Source of the DNA: Viola odorata
Lineage: Eukaryota; Streptophyta; Magnoliopsida; Malpighiales; Violaceae
Length of the DNA: 64,000 nt
Reading direction: 5' to 3'
Assembly: GCA_963691705.1 (NCBI GenBank)
Contig: OY829543.1
Span: 52,184,564-52,248,563, forward strand
Position numbers and translations under genes: made by a program. This document shows, piece by piece, positions 54,455 to 64,000 of the stretch (position 1 is its first letter; each line of letters begins with the position of its first letter). Under the pieces are notes generated by a model that saw only the letters and a list, made by a program, of their open reading frames with translations, made no database searches and was not told where the DNA came from.

Positions 54455-55415
54455 AATTGGCGCAACCATGCATCATCTGCCCCTCTTCCGAGGATTGGCC
54501 AAGGAGAACCCCCATCGCCACCTCCAGCAGCTACACTCCATATGCGACGCCATGAAACCCCACAACGTTACTATCGAGCATGCCAAGCTCCGTGCCTTTA
54601 TGTGGTCCCTCAAGGACGATGCTCTCGACTGGTTCTATGATTTACAGCCGCAATCCATCAATTCATGGGCCGAGATGTCTAAGGCTTTTACAGATAAATA
54701 CTACCCCGTGTCTATAGCAATGGTAACCCGGAAGCAGCTCGTGTCCATCCTCCAGAAAGACTCGGAAGACCTTGAGCAATACTATGAGCGTTTTAAAAAG
54801 ATGCAAGCCTTGTGTCCCTCGCATAATCTGTCCGAACATGCCCTCATGCAGTACTTTTGCGAAGGCCTTAACGGTCGAGACAAGGCCTTGTTGAACGCTG
54901 CTGCTAATGGTTCCATTACCAGACTTACTCCCGCTGCCGCCAAGGCTACTATCGAGCTCATGGCCAAGAACAACCTCCAGCTCAACAACTCTACTAGCGT
55001 TCAAGACGCCCGTTCAGCCGCTATGGAAAATCAATTGGCAGCCATCATGGGCATGTTGCAGAACATGGCTTCGGGCCATCCAGTCCAGCTCAAGTCCTGC
55101 CAGATCTGTCAACTCTCAGACCACCCCACGGATGCTTGCCCCTTTATCCCCGAAGAAATGCCCGTCAATGCAGCAGGAGGATTCAATGCCCCGTATGGTC
55201 AACATCACAATCAAGGCTGGAAGCAGCCTAGTTACGGGTGGAACAACAACCAGCAGGCCGGGCCCAGCCATCAGTACGGACAAAACCCATACGGAAATCA
55301 CCCCCCTCCTTTCAACATGCAAACTTTCAAGCCTAGGCCCAATTTTCAGAATTATCAATATCAGAGGCAAACCCCCCCCAGACCAGAACTTCACCATGCA
55401 AGCACCCCCGAATGA
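54455..55415 (+). pseudogene. Element E gag, N-terminally deleted
   Basis: After the LTR the primer site is cut to AATTGGCGC and the sequence enters Gag at HHLPLFRGLAKENPHRHLQQ. The capsid core (AKLRAFMWSLKDDALDWFYD, KQLVSILQKDSEDLEQYYER, MQYFCEGLNGRDKALLNAA) and the CX2CX4HX4C knuckle (CQICQLSDHPTDAC) are present. The deletion removed the rest of the primer site and the first ~130 codons found in F. At the C8 run near 55371-55378 the frame shifts; the Gag tail continues in the next frame to 55776. Confidence 0.85.
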
Positions 55416-56505
55416 GGACCCCTCCCACGATAAGAAGAAAATCGCGGAGCTGGAAAAACATATTCGGACCCTCATGGCGGAAATGAAAGAGGTAAAAAAT
55501 GGAGGGAGATTTCCAGGGCAGACGGAACCTAACCCGAAGCATGAGGCGTGTGCCATGAACCTCCGCAGTGGTCTCGAAATCCCCTCTCGTGTCCATCCAG
55601 ACCCCAAGCCTGCAAAAGACATCCCAGCCCCCGAAGCTGAGACTGCCGTCCAAGCCCCCGAATGTGGACAACCTACTGACCAGCCCAAGAAGTCCCGATT
55701 TGGCGACGCAGCACTTGACCATTTCTTCTCGAGTACAAAATCTCGTTGTAAGAAGAAGCAGCCCGTGGAAGAGTAAGAATTCTCCCAGGAGTTCATCAAC
55801 AAAGTCCTCGAGCCCCCGTTCCCTCAACGACTGATCCAAAAGAAGAAAGAAGAAGAAGATCGGGACATCTTTGAGATGTTCAGCAAGGTCGTCATCAATA
55901 TTCCACTCCTCAAGGCCATCAAGAACATGCCTCGATATGCTAAGTTTTTGAAACAGCTATGCACCAACAAGAACAAATTCACTGAGGTGAATCGAATTAG
56001 TGTAGGGGCTAACTTGTCCGCCCATATCCAGCTCAGAATTCCACCTAAGTACAAGGACCAGGGCATGTTCACGGTCCCGTGCAGGATCGGGACTATCGAT
56101 ATCGGGAAAGCAATGTGCAACTTGGGAGCTGGAATCAATGTTATGCCCTTGACCATCTACAACAGTCTCGGACTCGGGCCCTTGAAAGAAACCACTCTTG
56201 TCATCCAACTCGCCGACCGCTCGGTCGTGTATCCCAAAGGCATAATCACGGATATTCTTTTCCAAATTGGTGAATTCTTATTTCCGGCAGATTTCTATGT
56301 TCTCTCCATGGAAAACCCAACAAACACCAAGTCTTCGGATCTACTCCTGGGACGCCCTTTCTTGGCCACTGCCCGAGCCAAGATTGACTGTTACGAGGCC
56401 TCTATCTCCCTCGAATTCGACGGGGAAATCATCCGCTTCAACATGCTGGACTCCATGAAGTACCCCCCCCCCCCGAATTTTCGAGTGTCAATTTTATTGA
56501 TGTGA
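55380..56505 (+). pseudogene. Element E gag tail and protease, active-site Asp replaced
   Basis: Frame +1 gives the Gag tail (IAELEKHIRTLMAEMKE, GRFPGQTEPNP) to TAA at 55774-55776. In the same frame it then gives PLLKAIKNMPRYAKFL, KDQGMFTVPCRIG, the protease block AMCNLGAGINVMPL and [17 protein letters not shown]. The catalytic Asp is Asn (AAC at 56119-56121, one G-to-A change), so the protease should be inactive. The frame is lost at the C run near 56463-56474. Confidence 0.85.
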
Positions 56506-59500
56506 TAGATCCCCTTGTAGAGAACATCGCCGAGCTAAACTCTGTTGAGCCCTTGAAGCTGATTCTCGACCGGAGTCTCACTCCCGAATCTTTGCAGGAG
56601 ATGACGTCCTCCATTGAGATCCCCACTGAACTAATCACGGTCGCAGCGGCTCTCGAAGCCAATGCTGTCTTGACGGTTGAGCCCCCGAGTGAGTCCCCAG
56701 AATGCGTCAATCGTGAACGGCTCCCCTCTTCTCTTGAACAAGCTCCAGACCTTGAACTTAAGGCACTGCCCTCACACTTGAAGTATGCCTACCTCGGGGA
56801 GAGAGAATCCCTCCCAGTCATAATTTCCAACAAGCTGGAAGCGGATCAAGAGATTGAGTTAGTAAACCTCCTCAAGAGTTTTAAGAATGTCATCGGTTGG
56901 ACAATTGCCGACATTAAGGGTTTGTCGTCGTCCTTGTGTACCCACCGCATACATCTCGAAGAGGACTCCAAGACAATCAGGCAGCCCCAAAGGCGTTTGA
57001 ACCCTCCCATTATGGAGGTAGTTAAGAAGGAGGTCCTGAAGTTGCTCGATGCCGGAGTAATTTACCCCATTTCTGATTCCCCATGGGTCAGCCCCGTTCA
57101 GGTGGTCCCGAAGAAAACCGGCATCACCATCATTCCAGGCCCCGAGGGTCTGCCAATTCCCTCCCGAATCCAGAATGGCTGGCGTGTGTGCATCGACTAC
57201 CGACGCTTGAACGAGGCCACCCGAAAAGATCACTTCCCGCTTCCTTTCATAGATCAGATGCTGGAGCGCCTCGCGGGCAAGACTCATTATTGCTGCCTGG
57301 ATGGGTATTCAGGATTCCACCAGATTCCAGTAGCCCTTGAAGATCAGGAGAAAACCACTTTCACGTGCCCATTCGGGACCTTCGCTTACAGGTGCATGCC
57401 CTTTGGGTTATGCAACGCCCCGGCTACGTTCCAGAGGTGCATGGTCAGCATCTTTTCAGAATTCGTGGAAGAATGCATCGAGGTATTCATGGACGACTTC
57501 ACGGTTTATGGTAATTCCTTTTCCGAATGCCTCTCGAATCTAAAGAAAATTCTGCAAAGATGTATAGAAACTAACCTTGTTCTTAATTTTGAAAAATGTC
57601 ATTTCATGGTTGACCAAGGGCTAATCTTAGTCCACATCGTGTCCCGAAAGGGCATCGAAGTGGACAAGGCTAAAATCCAAGCTACCGAGACCTTGCCTTA
57701 CCCCTCGAATATTCGAGATGTGCGTTCTTTTCTTGGTCATGCAGGCTTTTACAGGAGGTTCATCAAGGACTTCTCCAAGATAGCCCAGCCAATTTGCCAA
57801 CTGTTACACAAGGATGTGGACTTCATATTCGATGAAAGATGCAAGACAGCTTTCGAGACCTTGAAAGCCAAGCTCATTTCTGCTTCTATCATTCGGGCCC
57901 CCGACTGGACTCTCCCCTTCGAGATCATGTGTGACGCTAGCAATCAGGCGTTGGGAGCCGTTCTGGGTCAGAAGAAAGACAAGGAGACGTACGTCATCTA
58001 CTATGCCTCCAAATTGTTGGATCCAGCCCAACAAAACTATACGACGATAGAGAAAGAGCTTTTGGCAATTTTCTATGCCCTTGACAAATTTCGGCAGTAC
58101 CTCTTAGGCACCGAAGTAATTGTGTACTCTGATCATTCCGCCCTTCGATGCCTGCTCAAAAAAACCGACGCGAAGCCTAGGCTTATCCGCTGGATCCTCC
58201 TACTTCAGGAGTTCAACCTCGCCATCAAGGACAAAAAGGGGACCGAGAATTGCGTAGCAGACCACCTCAATAGGCTCCCGAACCAAGAAGACGACTCCCA
58301 AGTAGCCATTCGGGAGACCTTCCCAGATGAGCATTTGTGCTTAGTTGACACCGCAAAATTCCCTTGGTTCACGGACATAGCTAATTTTTGTGCCACCGGT
58401 GCGCTTCCAGTCAAGGCCTCGAGTGCGGAACACAACCGGATCCGCAAGCAAGCCAAGTTCTACGTTTGGGACAACCCCTACTTATGGAAGCACTGTTTAG
58501 ACCAGATTGTTAGGCGTTGTGTCACCATGGATGAGGTCCCATCGATCCTCAAGTTCTATCATTCGACAACGGAAGGGGGACACTTTGCTGCGAAGAAAAC
58601 CGCACTCAAAGTCCTTGAAGCCGGTCTTTATTGGCCATCAATCTTCAAGGACAGTTATCTATTCTGCGCAACCTGCCCTCGATGCCAAGCCATGGGAAAC
58701 ATCGGAGCTAGAAACCAAATGCCCCTGCACAGCATCCTTGCGTGCGAAATCTTCGATATTTGGGGCATTGACTTCATGGGACCGTTCCCGAATTCATTCG
58801 GGCATACATACATCCTGCTCGCCGTGGACTATGTCTCCAAATGGATTGAAGCAAAGGCCACCAAAACAGACGATTCAAGGATGGTTGCTGACTTTCTCCG
58901 GACCCACATCTTTAACCGATTCGGGACCCCACGTGCTCTCATCAGCGATCGGGGGACGCATTTCTGCAATCGAACAGTCGCTGCACTACTTAATAAGTAT
59001 GGGGTGACTCACCGAGTATCCACAGCTTACCATCCCCAAACCAATGGGCAGGCTGAGGTCTCGAATCGGGAGATCAAGGCTATCCTCGAGAAGACCGTGA
59101 ATCAGTCAAGGAAAGACTGGAGCCTCAAGCTAGGAGACGCACTATGGGCATATCGTACTGCATTCAAGACCCCGATCGGCATGACACCTTATCGATTGGT
59201 CTACGGCAAGCCGTGTCACCTTCCAGTCGAGATTGAACACAAGGCCTTTTGGGCAATCAAGAAAATCAACATGGACTTACACTTGGCCGGGAAAGACAGA
59301 TGCTTGCAAATCCAAGAGCATGAAGAACTTCGGGGGGACGCCTACGAAAACTCAATGATCTACAAGGGCAAAACCAAGGCCCAGCATGACAAACATCTCG
59401 TAGTCAAGAACTTCACTGTTGGGCAGAAAGTCTTACTATACAACTCACGACTACGGATTTTCTCGGGGAAGCTCAAGTCCAAATGGACGGGACCATATCA

Positions 59501-59666
59501 AATCACAGCAGTGTTTGATCATGGGGCTGTCGAAATCCAGAAACTGAACAACGGGGAGCCATTCAAGGTGAACGGTCATCGGCTGAAACCCTTCTATGAA
59601 GGATTCAAGCCCTCGACTGCCGAAGAAGCAAGGGTCGAGGACCCAGCAACCAACGCCCCCGAATGA
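56502..59666 (+). CDS. Element E Pol: reverse transcriptase, RNase H, integrase
   Basis: The open frame has 1054 codons; it is entered by a frameshift at the C run, so 56502 is only its first Met. The linker [16 protein letters not shown] and [14 protein letters not shown] leads to RT (about 150-400) with [13 protein letters not shown] (Asp 267), [14 protein letters not shown] and VFMDDF (331-332). RNase H has CDAS (Asp 478), TIEKELLAI (Glu 517), YSDHSAL (Asp 544) and VADHLN (Asp 587). Integrase has H687, H694 and CPRCQ (725/728). The D757-D816-E852 core ([27 protein letters not shown]) has 35 residues between the last two. A GPY/F-type KWTGPYQI follows near 995, then the tail. All catalytic residues are present, so this is the only plausible trans source of Pol in the window. 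Confidence 0.93.
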   Translation: MIDPLVENIAELNSVEPLKLILDRSLTPESLQEMTSSIEIPTELITVAAALEANAVLTVEPPSESPECVNRERLPSSLEQAPDLELKALPSHLKYAYLGERESLPVIISNKLEADQEIELVNLLKSFKNVIGWTIADIKGLSSSLCTHRIHLEEDSKTIRQPQRRLNPPIMEVVKKEVLKLLDAGVIYPISDSPWVSPVQVVPKKTGITIIPGPEGLPIPSRIQNGWRVCIDYRRLNEATRKDHFPLPFIDQMLERLAGKTHYCCLDGYSGFHQIPVALEDQEKTTFTCPFGTFAYRCMPFGLCNAPATFQRCMVSIFSEFVEECIEVFMDDFTVYGNSFSECLSNLKKILQRCIETNLVLNFEKCHFMVDQGLILVHIVSRKGIEVDKAKIQATETLPYPSNIRDVRSFLGHAGFYRRFIKDFSKIAQPICQLLHKDVDFIFDERCKTAFETLKAKLISASIIRAPDWTLPFEIMCDASNQALGAVLGQKKDKETYVIYYASKLLDPAQQNYTTIEKELLAIFYALDKFRQYLLGTEVIVYSDHSALRCLLKKTDAKPRLIRWILLLQEFNLAIKDKKGTENCVADHLNRLPNQEDDSQVAIRETFPDEHLCLVDTAKFPWFTDIANFCATGALPVKASSAEHNRIRKQAKFYVWDNPYLWKHCLDQIVRRCVTMDEVPSILKFYHSTTEGGHFAAKKTALKVLEAGLYWPSIFKDSYLFCATCPRCQAMGNIGARNQMPLHSILACEIFDIWGIDFMGPFPNSFGHTYILLAVDYVSKWIEAKATKTDDSRMVADFLRTHIFNRFGTPRALISDRGTHFCNRTVAALLNKYGVTHRVSTAYHPQTNGQAEVSNREIKAILEKTVNQSRKDWSLKLGDALWAYRTAFKTPIGMTPYRLVYGKPCHLPVEIEHKAFWAIKKINMDLHLAGKDRCLQIQEHEELRGDAYENSMIYKGKTKAQHDKHLVVKNFTVGQKVLLYNSRLRIFSGKLKSKWTGPYQITAVFDHGAVEIQKLNNGEPFKVNGHRLKPFYEGFKPSTAEEARVEDPATNAPE

Positions 59667-60363
59667 AGCCACAACGTCTGGGCCTAGACGATAATCAAGG
59701 CCAAGTGTGGGGACAACCCCCGAATTTCTAACCCCCTCTCTTTAATTTTCCTGTCTTTAAATTTCAAAACCGACATTCTTTTTCTCTCTTCCCCATGCAT
59801 ATTTCTTATTTTCCCAAGATAGTCTTATTTAATTTTGTCTATTTTATTCCCTTTTGTCCCTTGGTTTTTATTTTTATTTTTATTAGAGTCAACTCTAGCT
59901 TTTCAAATTTTCTTTGTGCACTTTTTACGTTACCTAGGTAGAATTTAAATTTTCTTTGTCTTCTTCCCCTTTCATTTAATTTTTATGTCTCTCTCTCTCA
60001 CAGATTAAATGCCTTGTCCCCTCCTTTATTAACCCCTATTTAATTCTTTTTTATTTTATTCCCATCTCTCCTCTTTTCAAATCCTAAAAGCTGATTTGCT
60101 TTCCCCAATTCCCGTGCAGGTGCAGGCGCACGCTGCCCTTGGCACTTAACGTCCTCTCCTGTCGCGACACGTGGACAACGGAGACCAAGGCAATCAGCTC
60201 CCACCTCTCTCTCCACCTTTTCACGTCTTCCAAACCCACTCACCCACGCCACCTAACCGTCAGCCTTACCCGTTACCCAACCAAAACCCCCTCATCTCTC
60301 CCAATCAAATCAAAACACATCTTTTTCTCTTCCTTCCAAAAACAAAACCCTCTCCTCTTCCTT
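59667..60363 (+). other. Pol-ORF1 intergenic region of element E
   Basis: A purine tract AAGTGTGGGGA lies at 59703, then about 350 bp of T/C-rich sequence (59730-60085) ending in CCAATTCCCGTGCAG|GTGCAG near 60119. This is a good splice acceptor with a long pyrimidine tract. It could serve a spliced subgenomic RNA for the downstream ORF, as an env-like position would need. No gene is seen in it. Confidence 0.5.
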
Positions 60364-62358
60364 ATGGCACACACTAGCATTAACCTCAACAAAGATCCCA
60401 CTTCTCACTCCTCTACTCCTACTCCTACTCCTACTCCTCTCTCCAACCCAAACCAGCCAAACACCACCACCTCCGATCACTCACCCGCCGCCACTGAACG
60501 GCTCGGATCTTCATCCTCCGAGGCCACCATCAACCTAGAAGAAATCCCCTCTACCACCTCTCTCCCAAAAATGACGAGATCTGGAAAAGTCCACTGTGTC
60601 CCTCCAACCACCGCCGCCGGCAGCAAAAAGAAAACACCCCCTAGCCCCGTCAACTCCGTCCCCCTCGACGTCAAGCTCATCGGCTACGTCATTCCCTCTG
60701 ATACCGAGGAGGAGGAGGAGCCCCAGTCCAGTTCTAGCCTCCGTGAGGCCCGACGGGTGGAGAAGGAGAACGAAGAACAGTTTTCTTAGGACTCCGACGA
60801 CCAGCGCGCTGAGGACGACGACGACGGACAAGAAGGAGAGGAGGAGGTCGAGCTGACAGAGCGACCGGTCGAGCAAGACGCTCAGGACCCCGAGCATACT
60901 GCTCCAAGTCCCGAGGAGGTTCAAGCGGGCACTGCAGAGGAAGCTGCCGCGGAAGGGGAAGGAGAAATCGACCCACCCAAACCTCCCAGTCCACCCCCGA
61001 AGCCGGCCAAGGGCAAGGCCCGAGCGGGGAGAAACGCCCTCAAAGCCCCCACTCCCAAGGCCCCAGCCTCTAAGCCTCCGGCCAGTAAGAAGAGGAAGCT
61101 TCCGGCCACTTCAAAGGGCAAAGCACCTGCAGTCGAGACTCCCCGCAAATCCCAGCGCGTTAAGGAGGACGACGACGAGCTTGAATCTGCTTCGGGATCC
61201 AAACCTAGCTACCTGGTAACAGCCAATCTCGACACCTTTAATGAACTCTTCATTTTTAATGATAAGCCCTCTTTGGATAAGGTGACTTTGATGAACTTCA
61301 AGGGAGTAGCCCCGTGTCCTAGGCTAGATTTGGAATTTTATGATAAGATGGGTGTTGGGTCCCGAATTCGGGAGTTGATTAGTGGAATAGGGTGGGAGAG
61401 TTTCTTTTACATGGATCAGCCTATATACTTGGAGCTCAGCCTTGAGTTCTTTGCGAGTTTTTGGTACAAGGTTGATCTGTTCAAGCCCAAGGGTGGGACC
61501 GGTCCTGATTTGTCTGCCAAGGGTTGTGTGAATTTTTGGCTGGCTAGTAAATGGCACCCGATGTCCCTCAACGACTTCAATGTCTATCTCGGATTTGTCA
61601 GTCATGAGGGTACTCAAGAGGCCGCATATCAGAACGCCTTGACCGCTGTCCCTGCCGAGTTCAACAATCACAAAGCCCTTCGGGAGCTCTCTGGAAATCC
61701 TGACGTCAAGTTCGACTCCCGCCACACCAAGGCTCACTGCATTAAGGACCCTGTGCTCCGCATCCTGCAACGCTTCCTGTCCATTGCCCTCTCGGGTAAA
61801 TTCGAGACCTCAGGACATCTTGCCCAATCGGAGCTGTTTTTTCTATGGGTCATGTACCACAAGAAGCGAGTCAACCTTGGCTACTGGATCACCACCTCTG
61901 CTCACAATGTCGCAAATGCCCCCCTGGGTCGCTCTCCTATTCTTGGATCCATTGTCACCAGCCTAGCCTCGCAGCTTTACACCTCGACACTCCGGGAACT
62001 CAACTTATATCGGCACCCGAATTCCTTCAAGCTCATTGGTCTCAAGACCTTGGACGCGATGGAATTTCTTTGTGTTATTAACGGTGTGTTGAGCTTTCAT
62101 GCAGATAACAAAGGCAAGATCGAGGGCAAGTACGAGTACCCGGACCTATCTAAGGCACGAGCCCAGTCTGCTGCCCCCGAGCCTCCTTCTGCCAAGACGA
62201 CCGCTTCCACTGGCCACGAAGAGAATACTCCAGGCCCCGAACAGATGCCGAGCAGCAACGCTATCATCCGCTTACTCACTGACATCCTGGAAACCAATCG
62301 CGACATCCTCAAAGAAATTCGCGAGCAAATTGCCACATTCGCCCCACCTCACCCCTGA
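60364..62358 (+). pseudogene. ATHILA ORF-1-type protein after pol, one stop
   Basis: MAHTSINLNKDPTSHSSTP is the likely start: an upstream Met at 60139 in the same frame lies in leader-like sequence. The N-terminal part is Ser/Pro/Thr-rich, then acidic (DDDDGQEGEEEVE), then basic and Pro/Ala-rich (KAPTPKAPASKPPASKKRK), perhaps a nuclear signal. The conserved domain (about 61240-62110) has FNDKPSLDKVTLMNFKG, IRELISGIGWESFFYMDQP, ELSLEFFASFW, ELFFLWVMYHKKRVNLGYW and LDAMEFLCVINGVLSF. The C-terminus is helical (AIIRLLTDILETNRDILKEI). TAG at 60787-60789 (CAG fits) interrupts the frame. The role is unknown; the position is that of an env-like gene, but I see no membrane segment or signal peptide. 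Confidence 0.8.
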
Positions 62359-62464
62359 CCCCGAACATTTTCACACCCCGTTGCCCCTGCGTGGGTTGTT
62401 ATCTATGTTGAACAATTTCCATTTCTGCTTTCAGTTTAAACTGCTATCTCTTTTGTCTCCTTCC

Positions 62465-62482
62465 CGCATTGAGGACAATGCG
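62465..62482 (+). promoter_or_regulatory. AGGA-tetraloop hairpin (element E)
   Basis: CGCATTG-AGGA-CAATGCG, a perfect 7-bp stem, then TTGCCTAAGTGTGGGGAGG. It lies about 105 bp after the ORF-1 stop. Confidence 0.78.
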
Positions 62483-63266
62483 TTGCCTAAGTGTGGGGAG
62501 GAGTTTAAACTACTAGTATTTATTATTCATATTATAGTTATATTCTAGTTTATTTTTCCTAAGTTTATGCATGAATTAATTTCTAGTTTTTATTTTTTCT
62601 GATTTTTATCTTTATTTTGCTGCCTAGTTTTTGAAAACACCCCAATGATGGACACACACCTGACTTGTGCACATAGAATGAAAATGCTGTCCTAGTCAAG
62701 GTCCCGAATGATTCATTCTTTGTCTGCTATGCCTTATTTCTGCTTCAAGACCTAGACACCAGTAGTCTCGAATTAGCACCTTGTGAGCAATTGAGCCCCC
62801 ATTTTTATTGCTTGAGAGAAATGCATGACTAAGGTACTAACTGGGTTTGTATGATATCCATGGGTATAGACACATTTAGACATAGGAAAGCAGCAAAAAG
62901 ATTAAGTCCTCGCATCGAATTGTTCTCTCTCATTTTTTTTGTTCTCCCTTCTTGACCCCGAATCCCTTCTTGACCTTCCATTCTAACCACTTGAATTTTC
63001 TTTGATCTTTCTCTTGGCAGGTGAGCAGTGTTGTTGGGAACACCATCGAGGGCTAGACTAGACAAACGAAGCAGCAAAGGCAAAGTGTGGGGATCCCGCA
63101 AAAATTCAAGACCCTGAATGCTGGCGCAAATTCGAGACCCCAAAGCTGAATTCAAGGGCAGACCAGAATGAAAAATCACTTCCCACCCACAGCAAAACAC
63201 AAGTGTGGGGAAGTGAAATTAGAATATCAAGCCCCCGAAGAACAAGGCCTCGATCCTCAATTCAGA

Positions 63267-63298
<32 letters not shown>

Positions 63299-63310
63299 GA
63301 AAAAAAAAAG
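63267..63310 (+). repeat. CT microsatellite and A run
   Basis: TCTCTCTTTCTCTCTC... about 30 bases followed by TTG and an A run. The D counterpart (near 20520-20560) is a T run and GA repeats in reverse, so the simple sequence is old in this family. Confidence 0.75.
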
Positions 63311-64000
63311 AAGAAGAGAAAAACAGAAATATAAATAAAAGAGAGAGAGAAAAGAGCAAGACCAAACCTTGAAAGCCAAGAAGAGGAAAATCAGCCGCCA
63401 GCATCCATTCAAGGTCCCGAGCCTAGGTCCCGAATGAAGAAACCAAGGATCCCCCTCGAAGAAGAAAAGCCTAGTCTAGCTTTCACCCTCAGCAACATTG
63501 CCTCACCGTTTTGATTCCTTTCTGCCAAGGGAGCGTTCCAGGTTCGAGTTGGTTTCACCACCTTCTCATTTCACTTCCTTACTATCCCTCTTCTCCACTT
63601 TTTCTTCTCATTATGCTTCTTCCATTTCCTCTTGTCATTTGTTTTCTTTGCTTCCCCTTCTTGCCCCCGATGCGAAGTCTTTTGATTGCTAGATTGCCTA
63701 TGCATGTGTCTAATATACTCGGATTGACTTGCAAACTTGGTTTCGTGCTACATTTTTTGCATACTTGAGTGTTTAAACACCTAGCCTTGCTCACGAGCGT
63801 GAGTGCAAACACCGATCCATGTGAGGACTGCTGGTAAATAGGCTGATGTGGAGAAGTCTCTTCTCAAGGGTCGTTATCCTTCTGATTTGATGCAGGTGTA
63901 TCTAGGCGAAGTCCGTTTTCATTCGGGGTCCCGAATCTTGACAAGCATGCTTATTCTCTGTATTATGGCCTGGTGTGTCTGTTCTGTTTTGGGACGGTTT

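Larger units (their letters stand above)
52764..64000 (+). mobile_element. Element E: Athila-type element with full pol, 3' LTR outside window
   Basis: 5' LTR 52764-54454, then gag (N-terminus deleted), protease, complete pol (RT, RNase H, integrase), an ATHILA ORF-1 gene after pol, and a 3' non-coding region to the window end. By comparison with D, its pre-PPT hairpin and 3' LTR should begin within about 100 bp after 64000. The LTR and 3' region are of the D family. Two frameshifts, both at poly-C runs, and two stop codons break it. The primer-binding site is truncated to TGGCGC. Confidence 0.9.
62359..64000 (+). other. Element E 3' non-coding region
   Basis: No supported gene. AGGA-loop hairpin at 62465-62482 with AAGTGTGGGGAGG from 62489. 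Further AGTGTGGGG tracts at about 63083 and 63202. A (CT)n microsatellite followed by A10 (63267-63309). Recurrent GGTCCCGAATG-type motifs, including TTCGGGGTCCCGAA at 63922-63935. It aligns with D's 3' region read on the minus strand. Confidence 0.7.

Noticed and set aside
60139..60363. Upstream Met at 60139 as start of E's ORF-1
   Set aside because: The segment reads like leader sequence (GTGGACAACGGAGACC, long pyrimidine tracts). The Met at 60364 opens the compositionally coherent protein.

Overview
This window is nuclear DNA of a flowering plant. It is almost entirely transposable elements, stacked by insertion into one another. The evidence is five LTR retrotransposons whose primer-binding sites match the 3' end of plant tRNA-Asp (TGGCGCCGTTGCCGGGGA) and whose proteins are Athila-like. 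There is also one large Tat-lineage element with dual RNase H and antisense genes, an intron-containing plant mariner-like element, L1-type LINE debris, a MITE, and one orphan final exon of an AT-hook (AHL) gene. I see no intact host gene, rRNA, tRNA or CRISPR array. The species cannot be named from the sequence.

Layout. 1-1749: 5' part of a mariner-like element (minus strand). 2865-7215: degraded L1-type LINE (minus), with a 170-bp MITE at 6676-6845 in its 5' leader. 7353-7607: AHL last exon. 7930-8228: RNase H remnant of another LINE. From 8229 a nested stack starts. Element C (plus; 5' LTR 8229-16958, interior resuming to 52763) is the oldest host. Element A (plus, 9018-16318, TSD ACGAT) sits in C's 5' LTR. 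Element D (minus, 18103-50762, TSD ACCGT) sits in C's protease region. Element F (plus, 23410-48765, TSD GGGCT) sits in D's gag. Element G (plus, 31036-47101, TSD ATGCT) sits in F just before its 3' LTR. Element E (plus, 52764 to beyond 64000) follows directly on C's 3' region and appears inserted in it. The letters are my own labels.

Function. A, C, D and F have all lost reverse transcriptase, RNase H and integrase but keep the protease domain. Only E has a full Athila-type pol, and its gag is frameshifted and its primer-binding site truncated. F has protease joined in frame to an ATHILA ORF-1-like domain in one 989-codon ORF, and its LTRs are nearly identical, so it looks recently mobilised in trans. 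G has a full Gag-Pol frame broken by two stops. Downstream of it lie about 9 kb with at least four antisense ORFs, two of them duplicated spliced genes of almost equal length (727 and 725 aa).

Most interesting unexplained structure. (1) Element A carries a 26-bp inverted-repeat module of constant 9-8-9 geometry about ten times, through LTR, gag and 3' region. (2) All five Athila-like elements have a tetraloop hairpin (loop AGGA) 5-8 nt before a purine tract AGTGTGGGG, with compensatory base changes. (3) A second covarying hairpin abuts the polypurine tract before the 3' LTR. (4) A covarying stem-loop lies in the LTR leader. (5) G's LTR pair is more diverged than that of F, the element it is inserted into.
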